Positions 27,901 through 37,924 of a stretch of 64,000 nt of DNA are shown here, in pieces. A program made the position numbers and the translations under genes. Source of the DNA: Pelagicoccus enzymogenes. Its GTDB lineage: Bacteria; Verrucomicrobiota; Verrucomicrobiia; Opitutales; Opitutaceae. The notes beneath the pieces are model-generated. The model was not told the origin of the DNA, searched no databases, and was given only the letters and a program-made list of their open reading frames with translations. Numbering within the stretch: the first letter of the stretch is position 1; every line of letters starts with the position of its first letter. The DNA lies in the NCBI RefSeq assembly GCF_014803405.1, contig NZ_JACYFG010000061.1, positions 248,001 through 312,000 on the forward strand, given 5' to 3'.

Positions 27901-28593
27901 TTAGTACTTGGCGTACTCGGAGCTCGCGAGCTTGATGCTCGGAGTCTGGGTTGCGGAGATGTACGCGCTCTTGATGTAGCGACCCTTGAAAGCAGCAGGA
28001 CGTGCCTTGCCGATCGCTTCCATGATTGCAGTGAGGTTACCAACGACTTCTTCGGTACCGAAGGAACGCTTGCCAACGCCAACGCCCAGGGAGGCGTTCT
28101 TGTCTACCTTGTACTCAACGCGACCCGCCATTACTTCCTGAATCGCTTTGGCGATATCGTCGGAAACAGTGCCAGCCTTTGGATTCGGCATGAGACCTTT
28201 CGGTCCAAGAACGCGAGCGATCTTACGTACGTCCTTCATCGCGTCAGGAGTCGCGACAGCTACGTCGAAGTCGAACCAGCCGCCTTGAACCTTGGCAATC
28301 ATGTCTTCGAGACCTGCTTCTGTGGCGCCAGCGGCTTTGGCCGCTTCAGCATCGGCGGTGAACGCGAGAACGCGGACAGTCTTACCGCTACCGTGCGGAA
28401 GCATTACTGTGCCACGCACCATTTCGTCGCCCTTGCGAGGATCAACTCCAAGCTTGAGGGAAACTTCGATCGTCTCATCGAACTTTGCCTTGGGCAACTT
28501 CGCGAGCGCGTCGACTGCTTCTGCAATCGTGTATTCTTTACCAAGATCGGCGGCCTCTGCAGCTGCACGAAACTTTTTGGATAGTTTTACCAT
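27901..28593 (-). CDS. rplA: 50S ribosomal protein L1
   Basis: A 230-residue L1, the usual length. Seen: SKKFRAAAEAADLGKEYTIA, VKLGVDPRKGDEMVRGTVMLP-type motif (read here as LKLGVDPRKGDEMVRGTVML), RKIARVLGPKGLMPNPKAGT and ASLGVGVGKRSF. L1 binds 23S rRNA at the E-site stalk and in many bacteria represses its own rplKA mRNA. An AGGAG Shine-Dalgarno sequence precedes the ATG. It sits 57 bases after rplK in the canonical KAJL order. Confidence 0.97.
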   Translation of the reverse strand: MVKLSKKFRAAAEAADLGKEYTIAEAVDALAKLPKAKFDETIEVSLKLGVDPRKGDEMVRGTVMLPHGSGKTVRVLAFTADAEAAKAAGATEAGLEDMIAKVQGGWFDFDVAVATPDAMKDVRKIARVLGPKGLMPNPKAGTVSDDIAKAIQEVMAGRVEYKVDKNASLGVGVGKRSFGTEEVVGNLTAIMEAIGKARPAAFKGRYIKSAYISATQTPSIKLASSEYAKY

Positions 28594-28651
28594 TTAGTAC
28601 TCCTTGCGGTGCGAACGCCGTTAGGCTCCCGCGTTGAGGTTATTTTATTAT

Positions 28652-29077
28652 TTAGCCCTCTACTTCGATACCCATGGAGCGAGCCGTACCTTCGATAATA
28701 CGAGACGCTGCTTCTGGATCCGAAGCGTTGAGATCGGCCTTTTTCATTTCGACGATCTCGAGAATCTGAGCCTTCGTTACCTTGCCAACCTTGTCGCGGT
28801 TCGGCACGCCAGAGCCCTTCGCCAAGCCGGCCGCCTTTTTGAGGAGGACAGCAGCTGGTGGGGACTTCAGGATGAAGGTGAAAGACTTGTCTTGATAGAC
28901 AGTGATTACGACTGGAAGGATGAGACCCGCCTTGTCTTGTGTCTTCGCGTTGTACTCCTTACAGAAGGCCATGATGTTGACCCCAGCCGCACCGAGGGCT
29001 GGACCAACTGGAGGCGCTGGATTGGCGCCGCCGGCAGGGAGTTGTAGGCGAATGGTTCCTGTGACTTTCTTTGCCAT
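28652..29077 (-). CDS. rplK: 50S ribosomal protein L11
   Basis: A 141-residue L11. Seen: the proline-rich N-terminus ([19 protein letters not shown]), the [16 protein letters not shown] stretch that lines the thiostrepton/GTPase-centre region, and the C-terminal rRNA-binding domain with KTPPAAVL-like [14 protein letters not shown] and [10 protein letters not shown] at the end. It follows nusG by only 4 bases, so they are translated from one transcript. Confidence 0.97.
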   Translation of the reverse strand: MAKKVTGTIRLQLPAGGANPAPPVGPALGAAGVNIMAFCKEYNAKTQDKAGLILPVVITVYQDKSFTFILKSPPAAVLLKKAAGLAKGSGVPNRDKVGKVTKAQILEIVEMKKADLNASDPEAASRIIEGTARSMGIEVEG

Positions 29078-29081
29078 TTGT

Positions 29082-29657
29082 TTAGCTTGTTAAGCGTTCG
29101 ACTTGCCAATACTCCAGCTCGACTGGAGTGAATCGTCCAAAGATAGATACCGACACCTTGAGCTTGCCCTTTTCCGGGTCGATCTCGTCGATGCGGCCAT
29201 TGAGATTGAGGAACGGGCCATCCGTAATTTTGACCTCTTCTCCGATCTCGAACTGTACCTTTGGTGTTTCTTTGCCCGTGGCGGCTTCCACTTGGCTGAG
29301 GATCGTGTCGATCTCAGCTTTCTTGAGAGGCGTTGGACGGTCTCCGCCTACGAAATTGATAACGCCCGCCGTTTCGCGGACGAAGTACCAAGGCTTGTTG
29401 AGCAGCTTTCCATTCTCGTCGTAGAGACGCATGTGAATGAAAGCGTAGCCTGGATAGAATTTGCGCACGATCTGAGACTTCTTTCCGTTCTTTACTTCCG
29501 TAACGGTCTCGGTCGGCACGAGGACTTCGAATACGAACTCCTCCATCTCGTCTTCCTTGATGAACTTGTCCAGGTACCGCTTAACCTTCCCCTCCTGGTT
29601 GGAGAGAGTTTGGATAACGTACCAAGCGGCGCCGGTTTTTGCGCTGGTTTCAGACAT
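29082..29657 (-). CDS. nusG: Transcription termination/antitermination protein NusG
   Basis: A 191-residue NusG. Seen: the NGN domain that binds RNA polymerase ([56 protein letters not shown]) and a C-terminal KOW domain ([20 protein letters not shown]) that contacts Rho or ribosomal protein S10. It couples transcription with translation and modulates pausing. It lies in the usual secE-nusG-rplK order. A 17-residue acidic N-terminal tail precedes the fold. The Shine-Dalgarno sequence is weak. Confidence 0.97.
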   Translation of the reverse strand: MSETSAKTGAAWYVIQTLSNQEGKVKRYLDKFIKEDEMEEFVFEVLVPTETVTEVKNGKKSQIVRKFYPGYAFIHMRLYDENGKLLNKPWYFVRETAGVINFVGGDRPTPLKKAEIDTILSQVEAATGKETPKVQFEIGEEVKITDGPFLNLNGRIDEIDPEKGKLKVSVSIFGRFTPVELEYWQVERLTS

Positions 29658-29689
29658 GGGATCTTTTCAGTGGGGACGAGTTTGATGAA

Positions 29690-29893
29690 CTAGCGCATCC
29701 AGCTCGTGAAGAGATTCACGACGTTCGCTATAGAGAAATCCGCAACCGCGACGAAGAGTCCCATGATTGCGATCGCAATAAGTACGACAAAGGTCGATTC
29801 GCGCAGCTCGGAAAACGAAGGCCAGCTTGCCTTCTTGAGCTCCGTGATCGTCTCACCTGTGAATATGCGAATACTGCGGAACGGATTTTTCAT
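29690..29893 (-). CDS. secE: Preprotein translocase subunit SecE
   Basis: A 67-residue SecE of the short, single-membrane-span type found in most bacteria. Seen: the amphipathic helix TGETITELKKASWPSFSELR with the conserved KxxWPS element, followed by one membrane segment (TFVVLIAIAIMGLFVAVADF). It clamps the SecY channel in the inner membrane. It starts 13 bases from the encoded CCA end of the tRNA-Trp gene and precedes nusG by 32 bases. Confidence 0.95.
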   Translation of the reverse strand: MKNPFRSIRIFTGETITELKKASWPSFSELRESTFVVLIAIAIMGLFVAVADFSIANVVNLFTSWMR

Positions 29894-29906
29894 TTGATTA
29901 AAAAGA

Positions 29907-29982
29907 TGGCAGGGCAGGAGGGACTCGAACCCCCAACCCTCGGTTTTGGAGACCGATGCTCTACCAATTGAGCCACTACCCT
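29907..29982 (-). tRNA. trnW: tRNA-Trp (CCA anticodon)
   Basis: The minus strand folds into a full cloverleaf: acceptor AGGGTAG/CTGCCCT with one G-U pair, D loop with GGCTCAATTGGTAGAGC, anticodon loop CTCCAAA giving CCA, and T arm with GGTTCGAGTCC. Discriminator G and an encoded 3' CCA (29907-29909) are present. It lies between tuf and secE, the classical position. Confidence 0.97.
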
Positions 29983-29986
29983 ATGC

Positions 29987-30034
29987 CAAAAAAAACTAAA
30001 AACAATCGCCGGAACCCAGGGGATGGGCTCCGGC
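29987..30034 (-). terminator. Hairpin and T-rich tract after tuf
   Basis: On the minus strand an 11-bp stem with one mismatch (30024-30034 with 30008-30018) and a 5-base loop is followed by GATTGTTTTTAGTTTTTTTT down to 29987. It lies between tuf and tRNA-Trp. It may terminate part of the tuf transcript, leaving some read-through into secE-nusG. Confidence 0.75.
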
Positions 30035-30059
30035 AAAAGATAAAAACTTAAGCCAAAGC

Positions 30060-31250
<1,191 letters not shown>

Positions 31251-31330
31251 TTTTGTTTATGAGTTAGGTGTGTTGAAATTGGTTTCTGTTGAAAATTTCG
31301 ACCCATCGATGAAACCGATCGTTCGCGTAG

Positions 31331-31406
<76 letters not shown>

Positions 31407-31440
31407 ACTCCGAGAAGTGGATCTGAAAAAAAGAAGTGAG

Positions 31441-31469
31441 AACATGCGCAGGCCAATTTTGCCCGTCAA
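31441..31469 (-). promoter_or_regulatory. Candidate promoter for the tRNA-Thr/tuf transcript
   Basis: On the minus strand a TTGACG box (31464-31469) lies 17 bases before a CATGTT box (31441-31446), about 35 bases ahead of the tRNA-Thr gene. The -35 box is near consensus, the -10 box is poor. The gap holds no other obvious signal. Confidence 0.4.
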
Positions 31470-31498
31470 CTACAATATCAATAAAATTCGGCCGCATT

Positions 31499-32254
31499 TC
31501 ACGGCACCATTTCCAGCAGGTAAACCCCATCTTCCAGAAGGCCCAACTTGGGAAAATGAGCGTAGGCGATCGAGCCAATTTCGCGGTCCGCTTCATCGAA
31601 GCCGGAACTCTGCACCACCGACAGTCCACCCACTTGGAAGCTGCCCTCCACGGTGGCGAGCAACGTGGCTGGGCGACGGTCCGGCCACTGCGCATCTAGG
31701 GCCTGTACGCGATCATTATATATATAGATGCGCTTCAACTCGCGTCCGCTGGACGGACTGAGGACCGCCATCGACATTCCGCGCTCCTCCTGATAATTCC
31801 GTTCAGCAAAGTTCCGCCCCAATTCCCTGAACGGGTGGAATCCGAAATCGACCTGAGCCATGGACAGCTGCTCGTAGTTTGCAGGCACGTTCCCGAAATC
31901 GTCGATATAGTTGCCGTCCTCCAATTCGAACATTGGCGTGAACTCCGGAAAAATCTCCGACTCCTCCTGCCAAAACTCCGACATGCTGACCGCATTGGCG
32001 CTGTTCCACCGCGTGGGCAGCAACAAAGGACGCGGGTCGAACAAACTCATCCGCTGAGCCAAAACCTCCGATTGCTCCGTCGAGCGCGAATCCAAGTACT
32101 GGATCTCCACATGCTGACGCTCTCGCGTGCGCAGCTTCTGGCCGCTGTCCCGCGTCAAGGCGACCCCCCAGTACAAGGAAACATGAAACAACACCGTCGC
32201 CGCCAAAGCCCAAGTCCAACGCAAGGTGCGGCCAAAGGTCCGCCTTTCCCTCAT
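31499..32254 (-). CDS. TonB-like membrane-anchored protein
   Basis: A 251-residue protein with a basic N-terminus and one membrane anchor (about residues 12-32, LRWTWALAATVLFHVSLYWG), the topology of TonB/TolA proteins. The periplasmic part is acidic and has no close family signature. Its end (GGLSVVQSSGF..., then EDGVYLLEMV) faintly recalls the TonB C-terminal fold. The start codon overlaps the stop of the ExbD gene in an ATGA, so it is translationally coupled. Because ExbB and ExbD power TonB-type transducers, this protein most likely is their energy-transducing partner. That role is inferred from context and topology; sequence similarity alone would not establish it. Confidence 0.65.
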   Translation of the reverse strand: MRERRTFGRTLRWTWALAATVLFHVSLYWGVALTRDSGQKLRTRERQHVEIQYLDSRSTEQSEVLAQRMSLFDPRPLLLPTRWNSANAVSMSEFWQEESEIFPEFTPMFELEDGNYIDDFGNVPANYEQLSMAQVDFGFHPFRELGRNFAERNYQEERGMSMAVLSPSSGRELKRIYIYNDRVQALDAQWPDRRPATLLATVEGSFQVGGLSVVQSSGFDEADREIGSIAYAHFPKLGLLEDGVYLLEMVP

Positions 32255-32697
32255 CGCCCTCCCCCAAACGCTCCGCCCAGGGACCGACGCTCTTCCGTTG
32301 CGAGCTGCACCTTGGAATAACCCGCCTTGATCGCCAATTCGCTCAGCAAGCTCAGCGTCCGCATCGACACCGCGACATCCGCTTTCACCAACAGAGTAGC
32401 CCCTTCCTGCGGGGCACCCCTACGGTCAAAATGCTTCTCGAGAGACTCGAGGTCGAACTTGCTGTCCTTGAAAAAGATCATTTCCTCCCCCTTCACTTCA
32501 GTGACCGCAATCACCTCATAGACCGGAGAAATCGCGACTTGGGACGATTCCACCTCAGGCAAAGCTAAGGTAATTCCCGGCGTCATCACGAACTTCGAGC
32601 TAAAGAGCACGAAGAACATCCCGATCACGCAGAGATCGAGAAAAGGCCAAAAGCTCAGCTTAGCTCGCTTCGGCAGTTCCGCTTCCAGCTTCAACAT
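32251..32697 (-). CDS. ExbD/TolR-family biopolymer transport protein
   Basis: A 148-residue protein from the ATG at 32697, which has a GAGGAG Shine-Dalgarno sequence about ten bases upstream; an earlier in-frame start would add 24 Arg-rich residues. It has one N-terminal membrane helix (FWPFLDLCVIGMFFVLFSSK) preceded by basic residues, with an aspartate near the membrane entry as in ExbD/TolR. A periplasmic domain with VKADVAVSMRTLSLLSELA follows. It should form the proton-conducting stator with the ExbB protein, whose gene it overlaps by 38 bases. The following TonB-like gene overlaps by 4 bases. The C-terminus ends in a short Gly-rich tail. Confidence 0.85.
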   Translation of the reverse strand: MLKLEAELPKRAKLSFWPFLDLCVIGMFFVLFSSKFVMTPGITLALPEVESSQVAISPVYEVIAVTEVKGEEMIFFKDSKFDLESLEKHFDRRGAPQEGATLLVKADVAVSMRTLSLLSELAIKAGYSKVQLATEERRSLGGAFGGGR

Positions 32698-33373
32698 CTT
32701 TTGCTCGCTCCTCGAAAGCATCCGTATCCTCCGGATCCGGTCCGTTCTTGACTCGGGTGAAAATAACAACCAGCTCCTGGGCCAGCCATTCCATTTCCAG
32801 CACGACCGTACGAATACGTCCGACCAGGAAATGATGGGCCATTATCGCGACCGCCGCCAGGGCCAGGCCAGTCGCCGTGCTGATCAAGGCTTGCCAGCCG
32901 CCGCCCACCAAGTGCCCCGCATGCACGTAGACGCCCTGCCGCTCGTACTGCATGAAACTGTCGATCATACCGATCACAGTACCCAACAAGCCAAAGATGG
33001 GAGCCACCTGCGCCACCGCGTACAACGCTCCCACGCGGCGCTTCACTGGAGCCAACTCCACCACCGCAGCCTCTCTCACCACCTCGCGAATCTCCGCATT
33101 GCTCTCGCGAAAACTCATCAAGCCAGCCTTCACCATCGAAGCCGCCGGCCCCGGCGTGTCCTGGCAAATCGTCAATGCCTCGATCAAACGCCCCTTGCTC
33201 AACGAATTCTCGATTCCCGAAAGAAACTCCTTCGAGCGGATCTGGTTTCGATGCAAAAACAACAGCCGCTCAACGAACACGACCAAGGCAACTAGGCTCA
33301 AGGCAAACAAAGGCCACATAACCAGCCCCCCCTGCCTGAAGGTATCGAACAACTCTATCTGCAACGACTCCAT
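32660..33373 (-). CDS. MotA/TolQ/ExbB proton channel family protein
   Basis: A 237-residue protein with three membrane helices: about residues 16-38 (GLVMWPLFALSLVALVVFVE), 118-140 (VAQVAPIFGLLGTVIGMIDS) and 160-182 (ISTATGLALAAVAIMAHHFL). The second and third carry the conserved small-residue and Thr features of the TolQ/ExbB channel. It converts proton flow into movement of a TonB/TolA-like partner. The last residues form an acidic tail. The gene begins 58 bases after the large TPR-type gene and overlaps exbD, forming a compact unit of four genes. Confidence 0.9.
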   Translation of the reverse strand: MESLQIELFDTFRQGGLVMWPLFALSLVALVVFVERLLFLHRNQIRSKEFLSGIENSLSKGRLIEALTICQDTPGPAASMVKAGLMSFRESNAEIREVVREAAVVELAPVKRRVGALYAVAQVAPIFGLLGTVIGMIDSFMQYERQGVYVHAGHLVGGGWQALISTATGLALAAVAIMAHHFLVGRIRTVVLEMEWLAQELVVIFTRVKNGPDPEDTDAFEERAKDVEAGSGTAEAS

Positions 33374-33431
33374 CTAAGAAACGATATCAATATTCCCCCA
33401 AAAAACGGGCCAATCCCTACTCCATAGCAAT

Positions 33432-36107
33432 CTAATTCGGGAGAGGGACCGGACGCTCCGCCTCCAGGATTTCCAGACGAGCTCGAGCCAGATCCACCCC
33501 ATTTAGGCGGTGTTCGATTACCTTCAGATAAAACGAGTTAGCCTCGTCTACCTTCCCTTCTTCCTTGGCCAACTCGGCCAAACCGAACAAGCAACGTGAA
33601 ACCCAGTACCGGCCCTTGTTGCCCAGCTTCCTGATGCCCAACGCTTCCACCAGCATCTGGTCGTAGATCAGCCAAAACAGCTGCTTCGCCTTCAGGGCTT
33701 CGCCGCGAGACCGCCATGCTTGGCCTAGCTTGTACCCCGCTTCCACCCGCAGGTCCAAAGGAGCCTCCGGCAAATCCATCAAGAGCTCCAAACGCGAAAC
33801 CGCCCCATCAAACTTTCGCGGGTCCTCCTCCGCCTGCGCGAGCAGCGTGTCAGCCATGGACATCTGAGCAAGGTATCGGTAGCGATGGTCCGCATACTCG
33901 TTTTCCAGCAAGTAGTAGATCTGCTCAGCCGAACCAAACTTGTTCAGGCGACGCAAAAGGTCCGCCTGCATCAAGCGAGCCTGGTAAACGATGTCCGACT
34001 CCGGGTAGTCGCTCGCGATACGCTGCAACAGCTTAGTCGCTTCGTCCAGATAAGTATCCTGCCCCCGTTGCTCCGCATTCAGGGCGGCTTCGAAAAGAGC
34101 GACCGGCGCCAGACGATGCTGCGGATACTCATCCGCCAGCGACACCAGCAACTGCTGAGCCTCAACCGTACGGTTCACGTTTGAAAGGTAGCGAGCCTGG
34201 GATATGTAGGAAAGCAACGCCGATTCGTAGCCAGCGTAATCCCTGCGCAAGCGCTCCAGCAAAGCCACCGCCTCCTCCGGCTCCTCCAAGGCAAAGTGCG
34301 ATTCGGACAGGGAGAGCAGGCTGCTCGCGAGAACCTTGTTCAACAAGTCCTGATCCGCTCCCGCCATGGCCTCGCTCGCCACGTAGGCCTCTATCTCGTT
34401 CACCCAATCGATCGTGTACTCCGGGTCTCCCGCGACCGCTGACAAGCGAGCCGTCAACCACAGCAAACGCAGTTTCAGCAGCGGGTCCTCAGACTCGCCA
34501 AGCACTGCCCGCTGGGCCCGCTCGTAAGCTTCGGCCACCCTGTTGACGCGACGCATCTCCCTCAGCGCCATCCACTGCACTCGCCAAACCATTTCCGAAC
34601 CAGCAAGGGCGCGCAACCTAGCGCTGTCGATCGCCTCCAAAGCCAAGTCGAGCTGCCCCGCCCGCAAGCGAGAATAGACCAGCTGAAAAAACAAAGGACC
34701 GCCCTGCGACACCGTTGCCACGTTGGTCAAGGCCGTCGAATACGCCTCGGCGGCATTGCGGAAGTCCTCCCGCGTGTTCGACTGCAAGCCCGCACGCAGG
34801 TAACAATCGGCGATCAGGGCTGACAATCGGTAGTCCCGCTGCAGATCGATGAATTCCGTCCTCATCTGCTGGAGCCGATTGGCCGCCTTTCGGTACTGGT
34901 AGCGGTTCCACGCGGAGGATGCCTGCAAGGCCAGCATACCGCGACGATAGGGAGAACTCGGAAACCTCCGCTGCAACTCCGCCGCATCGTCTTCCGCGCC
35001 CAGGTACTCCTCGTCAAGAAAGCGGAACACAGCTCGATAGTACAAAGCTTGGTCGAGCAAGGCATGCTCCCGCTCCCGAGCGATCAGTCGATCCAGGATC
35101 GCCCGGATCTCGCTGCCCCCTACGCCATCCTCCAAGCGCGCCTGGCTGTAAGCTTGCTGCAAAGCGATACTCATCAAATCCGGAAACTCGTTCGCAGCGA
35201 TCAAATCGCTCATAGCCTGGCGCCCCTCAACCCTGCCCAGGCCCGCCGCCATTACCGCCAGCAAGCGAAACTGGGCTCGCTCGCGAGCCATGCCCGCAGG
35301 AATGGCCGCAAGGTTCTCCCCGATCAGCTCGATCGCCGCGTCGCGATCCCCAGAGTCGTACAAGAGAACCGCCAACTGCTGCGCGTAAAGGAAACGAACC
35401 TCCCTGCCCTGATTCTCCAGCATGGCGTTCTGCAACTGGGGTATGGTCTGAGCCGAAGCGGTGCGCGACTCCAGCATGCTCCGGAACACGAGGTAACCGA
35501 TCTGGGCGCCCAGCGCCGGCGACGCGCCCGCCGCTACGTTCTGGGCCGACTCGAACAATTCCGCCGCATCCTCCCTGCCCCCTTCCAAAAGCGTCACCCA
35601 GCCTCGCAGGAACCAAAACCACGCCGCATCGCCCACTCCCAAGCTTGAAGGCACGATAGTCGACAAGCTCTCAGCCGCCGCTTCGGTGTCACCTTCGGCG
35701 TAGGCGATCATCGCTTCCCTCAGGTCCACCCGCTGCTTAGGGTAACGCTCGCGAGACGCCAGCTCAGCCAAACGCGAACGCGCCTCCACCCATTGCGTTC
35801 GCGCCAAAAGAGAGTCCACGATCACCAGCTCGTTCGCGAAATCAACAGCCCCCTTTTCTTCCAAAGCCTTGGCCTTCACCGCAAGGGCATAGCTCAAATC
35901 GTACAATCCCGCCGCCAAGGCCCGATGAGCACTGCCCTTGAGCCAATACGTGTCGCTCAGGTTTCGGAGCTCCACCTCCTCGACCGCTTGCGTGAGGGGA
36001 ACTTCCCTACTCACTGGGACGGCCGCTTCGTCCTGGGCAAACGCCGCTCCCCAAGCAAGCGCTCCCGCTAAGGCAACAACGAAAACTCTAGCTACTCTCC
36101 AAGGCAT
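33432..36107 (-). CDS. Exported large TPR-type repeat protein
   Basis: An 891-residue protein from the ATG at 36107, where a clear signal peptide begins (MPWRVARVFVVALAGALAWG, cleavage near AFAQ); a longer frame would place 22 unlikely residues ahead of it. The mature chain is a solenoid of helical pairs resembling tetratricopeptide repeats, for example ALYYRAVFRFLDEEYLGAED, LIADCYLRAGLQSNTREDF and AEQIYYLLENEYADHRYRYL. No catalytic motif is visible. It precedes an ExbB-ExbD-TonB-like set on the same strand, an arrangement found in several Gram-negative phyla in which a periplasmic TPR protein accompanies a Tol/Ton-type motor. It may act as periplasmic scaffold for that motor. Partners are unknown. 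Confidence 0.82.
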   Translation of the reverse strand: MPWRVARVFVVALAGALAWGAAFAQDEAAVPVSREVPLTQAVEEVELRNLSDTYWLKGSAHRALAAGLYDLSYALAVKAKALEEKGAVDFANELVIVDSLLARTQWVEARSRLAELASRERYPKQRVDLREAMIAYAEGDTEAAAESLSTIVPSSLGVGDAAWFWFLRGWVTLLEGGREDAAELFESAQNVAAGASPALGAQIGYLVFRSMLESRTASAQTIPQLQNAMLENQGREVRFLYAQQLAVLLYDSGDRDAAIELIGENLAAIPAGMARERAQFRLLAVMAAGLGRVEGRQAMSDLIAANEFPDLMSIALQQAYSQARLEDGVGGSEIRAILDRLIAREREHALLDQALYYRAVFRFLDEEYLGAEDDAAELQRRFPSSPYRRGMLALQASSAWNRYQYRKAANRLQQMRTEFIDLQRDYRLSALIADCYLRAGLQSNTREDFRNAAEAYSTALTNVATVSQGGPLFFQLVYSRLRAGQLDLALEAIDSARLRALAGSEMVWRVQWMALREMRRVNRVAEAYERAQRAVLGESEDPLLKLRLLWLTARLSAVAGDPEYTIDWVNEIEAYVASEAMAGADQDLLNKVLASSLLSLSESHFALEEPEEAVALLERLRRDYAGYESALLSYISQARYLSNVNRTVEAQQLLVSLADEYPQHRLAPVALFEAALNAEQRGQDTYLDEATKLLQRIASDYPESDIVYQARLMQADLLRRLNKFGSAEQIYYLLENEYADHRYRYLAQMSMADTLLAQAEEDPRKFDGAVSRLELLMDLPEAPLDLRVEAGYKLGQAWRSRGEALKAKQLFWLIYDQMLVEALGIRKLGNKGRYWVSRCLFGLAELAKEEGKVDEANSFYLKVIEHRLNGVDLARARLEILEAERPVPLPN

Positions 36108-36201
36108 ACAACGATCCCCTTGGTCAGCGCTCCGCTCCCCAGAGTTCCGGACCTCGCCCCCAAGACACTTCACAAGACGTAATCACCCGACTAAAAATCC
36201 G

Positions 36202-36573
36202 CTAGATATGGCGCGAGTCGGACTCGTCCTTGCTCGCGTAGCCGCTCTCCTGACGCTGGTGGTTTACCTTGTTCTTGGCCACATAGGCCTCGTAGACGTC
36301 GTCCGCCGACATCCCCAGCGTCTGAGCCATCGAGATCAAGAAATGAAAGAGGTCGATCACCTCCACGCGAGCGTTCTGCTTGTCAAAAGTCTGGTATTTC
36401 GCCCACCACTTCCAAGGCACCGAGTCGATAAGCTCAGCCATCTCCTGCTGCATCGCCCGAGAGTAGTTGAGCACCCACTTCGCCTGCTCCTCCTCGTCGA
36501 TGTCCTTGAGGTTCACGCCGATACGCGCGTTGAGCTCTTCTTGCATTTCGAAAATCCGCTGAAGCTTATCCAT
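36202..36573 (-). CDS. Dimeric dUTPase (all-alpha NTP pyrophosphatase family)
   Basis: A 123-residue helical protein like the dimeric dUTP diphosphatases (dUTPase_2 type). Metal-binding acidic motifs are visible: QEMAELIDSVPWKWW and VEVIDLFHFLIS, giving the ExxxD/ExxD pairs of this superfamily. It would hydrolyse dUTP to dUMP and pyrophosphate, keeping uracil out of DNA and feeding thymidylate synthesis. Substrate choice (dUTP versus dCTP or other NTPs) is inferred from overall similarity. It lies 94 bases upstream of the TPR gene on the same strand; no functional link is evident. The tail after about residue 105 is polar and probably disordered. Confidence 0.82.
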   Translation of the reverse strand: MDKLQRIFEMQEELNARIGVNLKDIDEEEQAKWVLNYSRAMQQEMAELIDSVPWKWWAKYQTFDKQNARVEVIDLFHFLISMAQTLGMSADDVYEAYVAKNKVNHQRQESGYASKDESDSRHI

Positions 36574-36763
36574 AAGTTCCGCTAGCTAGCCCGAGCTCCT
36601 CCCCCCACGCAAGGCCCAAGGCGTTTAAGTTTGAACTTTTCAAATCAATAGTAAAGTACCTCTCCCGCGGTATAAACAGGACCCCAGCCGACGACTCGCC
36701 CGGTCCACCGCAACTCTCACTGCGAGTCGCACGCTCAGTCGATGACTAAATCCCGACTGACCA

Positions 36764-37774
36764 ATGAGTAACAACATGTCACAAACAGAAGAAAACAACA
36801 CTCCGTCCAAGCAGCCGGAGGCTACCAACGATGCCGTCGCGGAATTCGCAGACGAACTCCATATCGTTGATGCGATGAAGCCCGCCGCTGCTCCTACGTC
36901 GGACAACAAGCCGTTGCGATACGGCACCCGCAAAAAGAAGGCCGGCGAGACCGGACCTAACGTCAAAGACCTCAGCTCTGTCAGTAGCTTCGAAGAAGAA
37001 GAGGAGATCGAAATGGACGACCTCCCCATCCGCGCCACCGCGCCGGAGGAACTGATCGACAAGAGACCAGCCCCGAGCGAACCACGCGAAGAGTCCGGCG
37101 AACGCCGCCCTCGCCGCAACGATCGCTCGCGCGGAGAACGTCGCGAACGAAAGCCTCGCGAACGCTCCCCGAAAAAAGACACGGAGCAAGCCGCCGCTTC
37201 AGCAGAAGCGCCAGCCACGGAAGAGAGCGACCGTCCCGAACGATTCGGAAACGTCAAGCCCGCTTCCAACGCAACTCGCGAAGTCAAGGTGGACGAGTTC
37301 CGCCCCTCCCGCGACGGACGCTCCAACAGCAAACGCGAGCGCAAGCCACGCTCCGCGGCAGACTCCAGCCCGAAGGCACCCGCCAAGAAAAAGGGCCTCC
37401 TCTCCAAAATCGTCTCGTTTTTCACCGGCGGCGACAAGGAAGAGGAAAAGAAGGAGCAAGAACGCAGCAACCGCGGCGGCAATCGCCAGCGCGGCGGTCG
37501 CGGACGCCGCGGACCAAACAATCGCCAAGATGGCGAAGGTGGAGAGGGCGGACAACGCCGTCGCCGCCGCCCACGCAACCGCAAGCCACGCCAAGACGGC
37601 GAAGGCGGAGAGCGTGGCGAACGCCAGAACCGCGAAGGCGGGGAAGGTGGCGGACAACGTCGTCGCCGTCGCCCCCGTCGCCCTCGCCGCGAAGGAAGCA
37701 ATCCCAATGGCGATGCAGATGCTCGAGAGATCGGACGTCGCGCTCGCGAAGAAAGCGAAGCCTCCAAGAAATAA
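36764..37774 (+). CDS. Arg/Gly-rich, intrinsically disordered protein
   Basis: A 336-residue low-complexity protein; the start could also be the ATG four codons later. The N-terminal 100 residues are acidic, the middle is rich in Arg, Glu and Ser, a short hydrophobic patch (KKGLLSKIVSFFTGGDK, about residues 206-222) follows, and the last 110 residues repeat QDGEGGE.GQRRRRRPR-type units twice or more. RGG/RRR tails of this kind usually bind RNA and can drive condensate formation. No folded domain is recognised. Its messenger ends at a strong terminator, and ruvB follows 150 bases on. Long antisense frames across the repeats are artefacts of the base composition. Function is unknown; nucleic acid binding is a reasonable guess. 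Confidence 0.75.
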   Translation: MSNNMSQTEENNTPSKQPEATNDAVAEFADELHIVDAMKPAAAPTSDNKPLRYGTRKKKAGETGPNVKDLSSVSSFEEEEEIEMDDLPIRATAPEELIDKRPAPSEPREESGERRPRRNDRSRGERRERKPRERSPKKDTEQAAASAEAPATEESDRPERFGNVKPASNATREVKVDEFRPSRDGRSNSKRERKPRSAADSSPKAPAKKKGLLSKIVSFFTGGDKEEEKKEQERSNRGGNRQRGGRGRRGPNNRQDGEGGEGGQRRRRRPRNRKPRQDGEGGERGERQNREGGEGGGQRRRRRPRRPRREGSNPNGDADAREIGRRAREESEASKK

Positions 37775-37800
37775 GGGACCGGCCAAACTTTTAACACTCA

Positions 37801-37831
37801 GCCCTGCAGCTCACATGCTGCAGGGCTTTTT
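37801..37831 (+). terminator. Rho-independent terminator after the Arg/Gly-rich gene
   Basis: A perfect 10-bp stem (GCCCTGCAGC 37801-37810, GCTGCAGGGC 37817-37826), a 6-base loop and a run of five T. Confidence 0.93.
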
Positions 37832-37924
37832 CATGCGCCGAGCAAATCGCTCTTCACTTTTCACACCGTCTCGTCACCGTGTTCCCGGAGCGTCGCTTCA
37901 TTCTCTACACATCAAGACTTCCCA

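Noticed and set aside
36640-37797. 385-codon minus-strand frame very rich in Arg, Ser and Pro
   Set aside because: Mirror frame of the Arg/Gly-rich gene; composition follows from its repeats and the terminator on the + strand supports the + gene.
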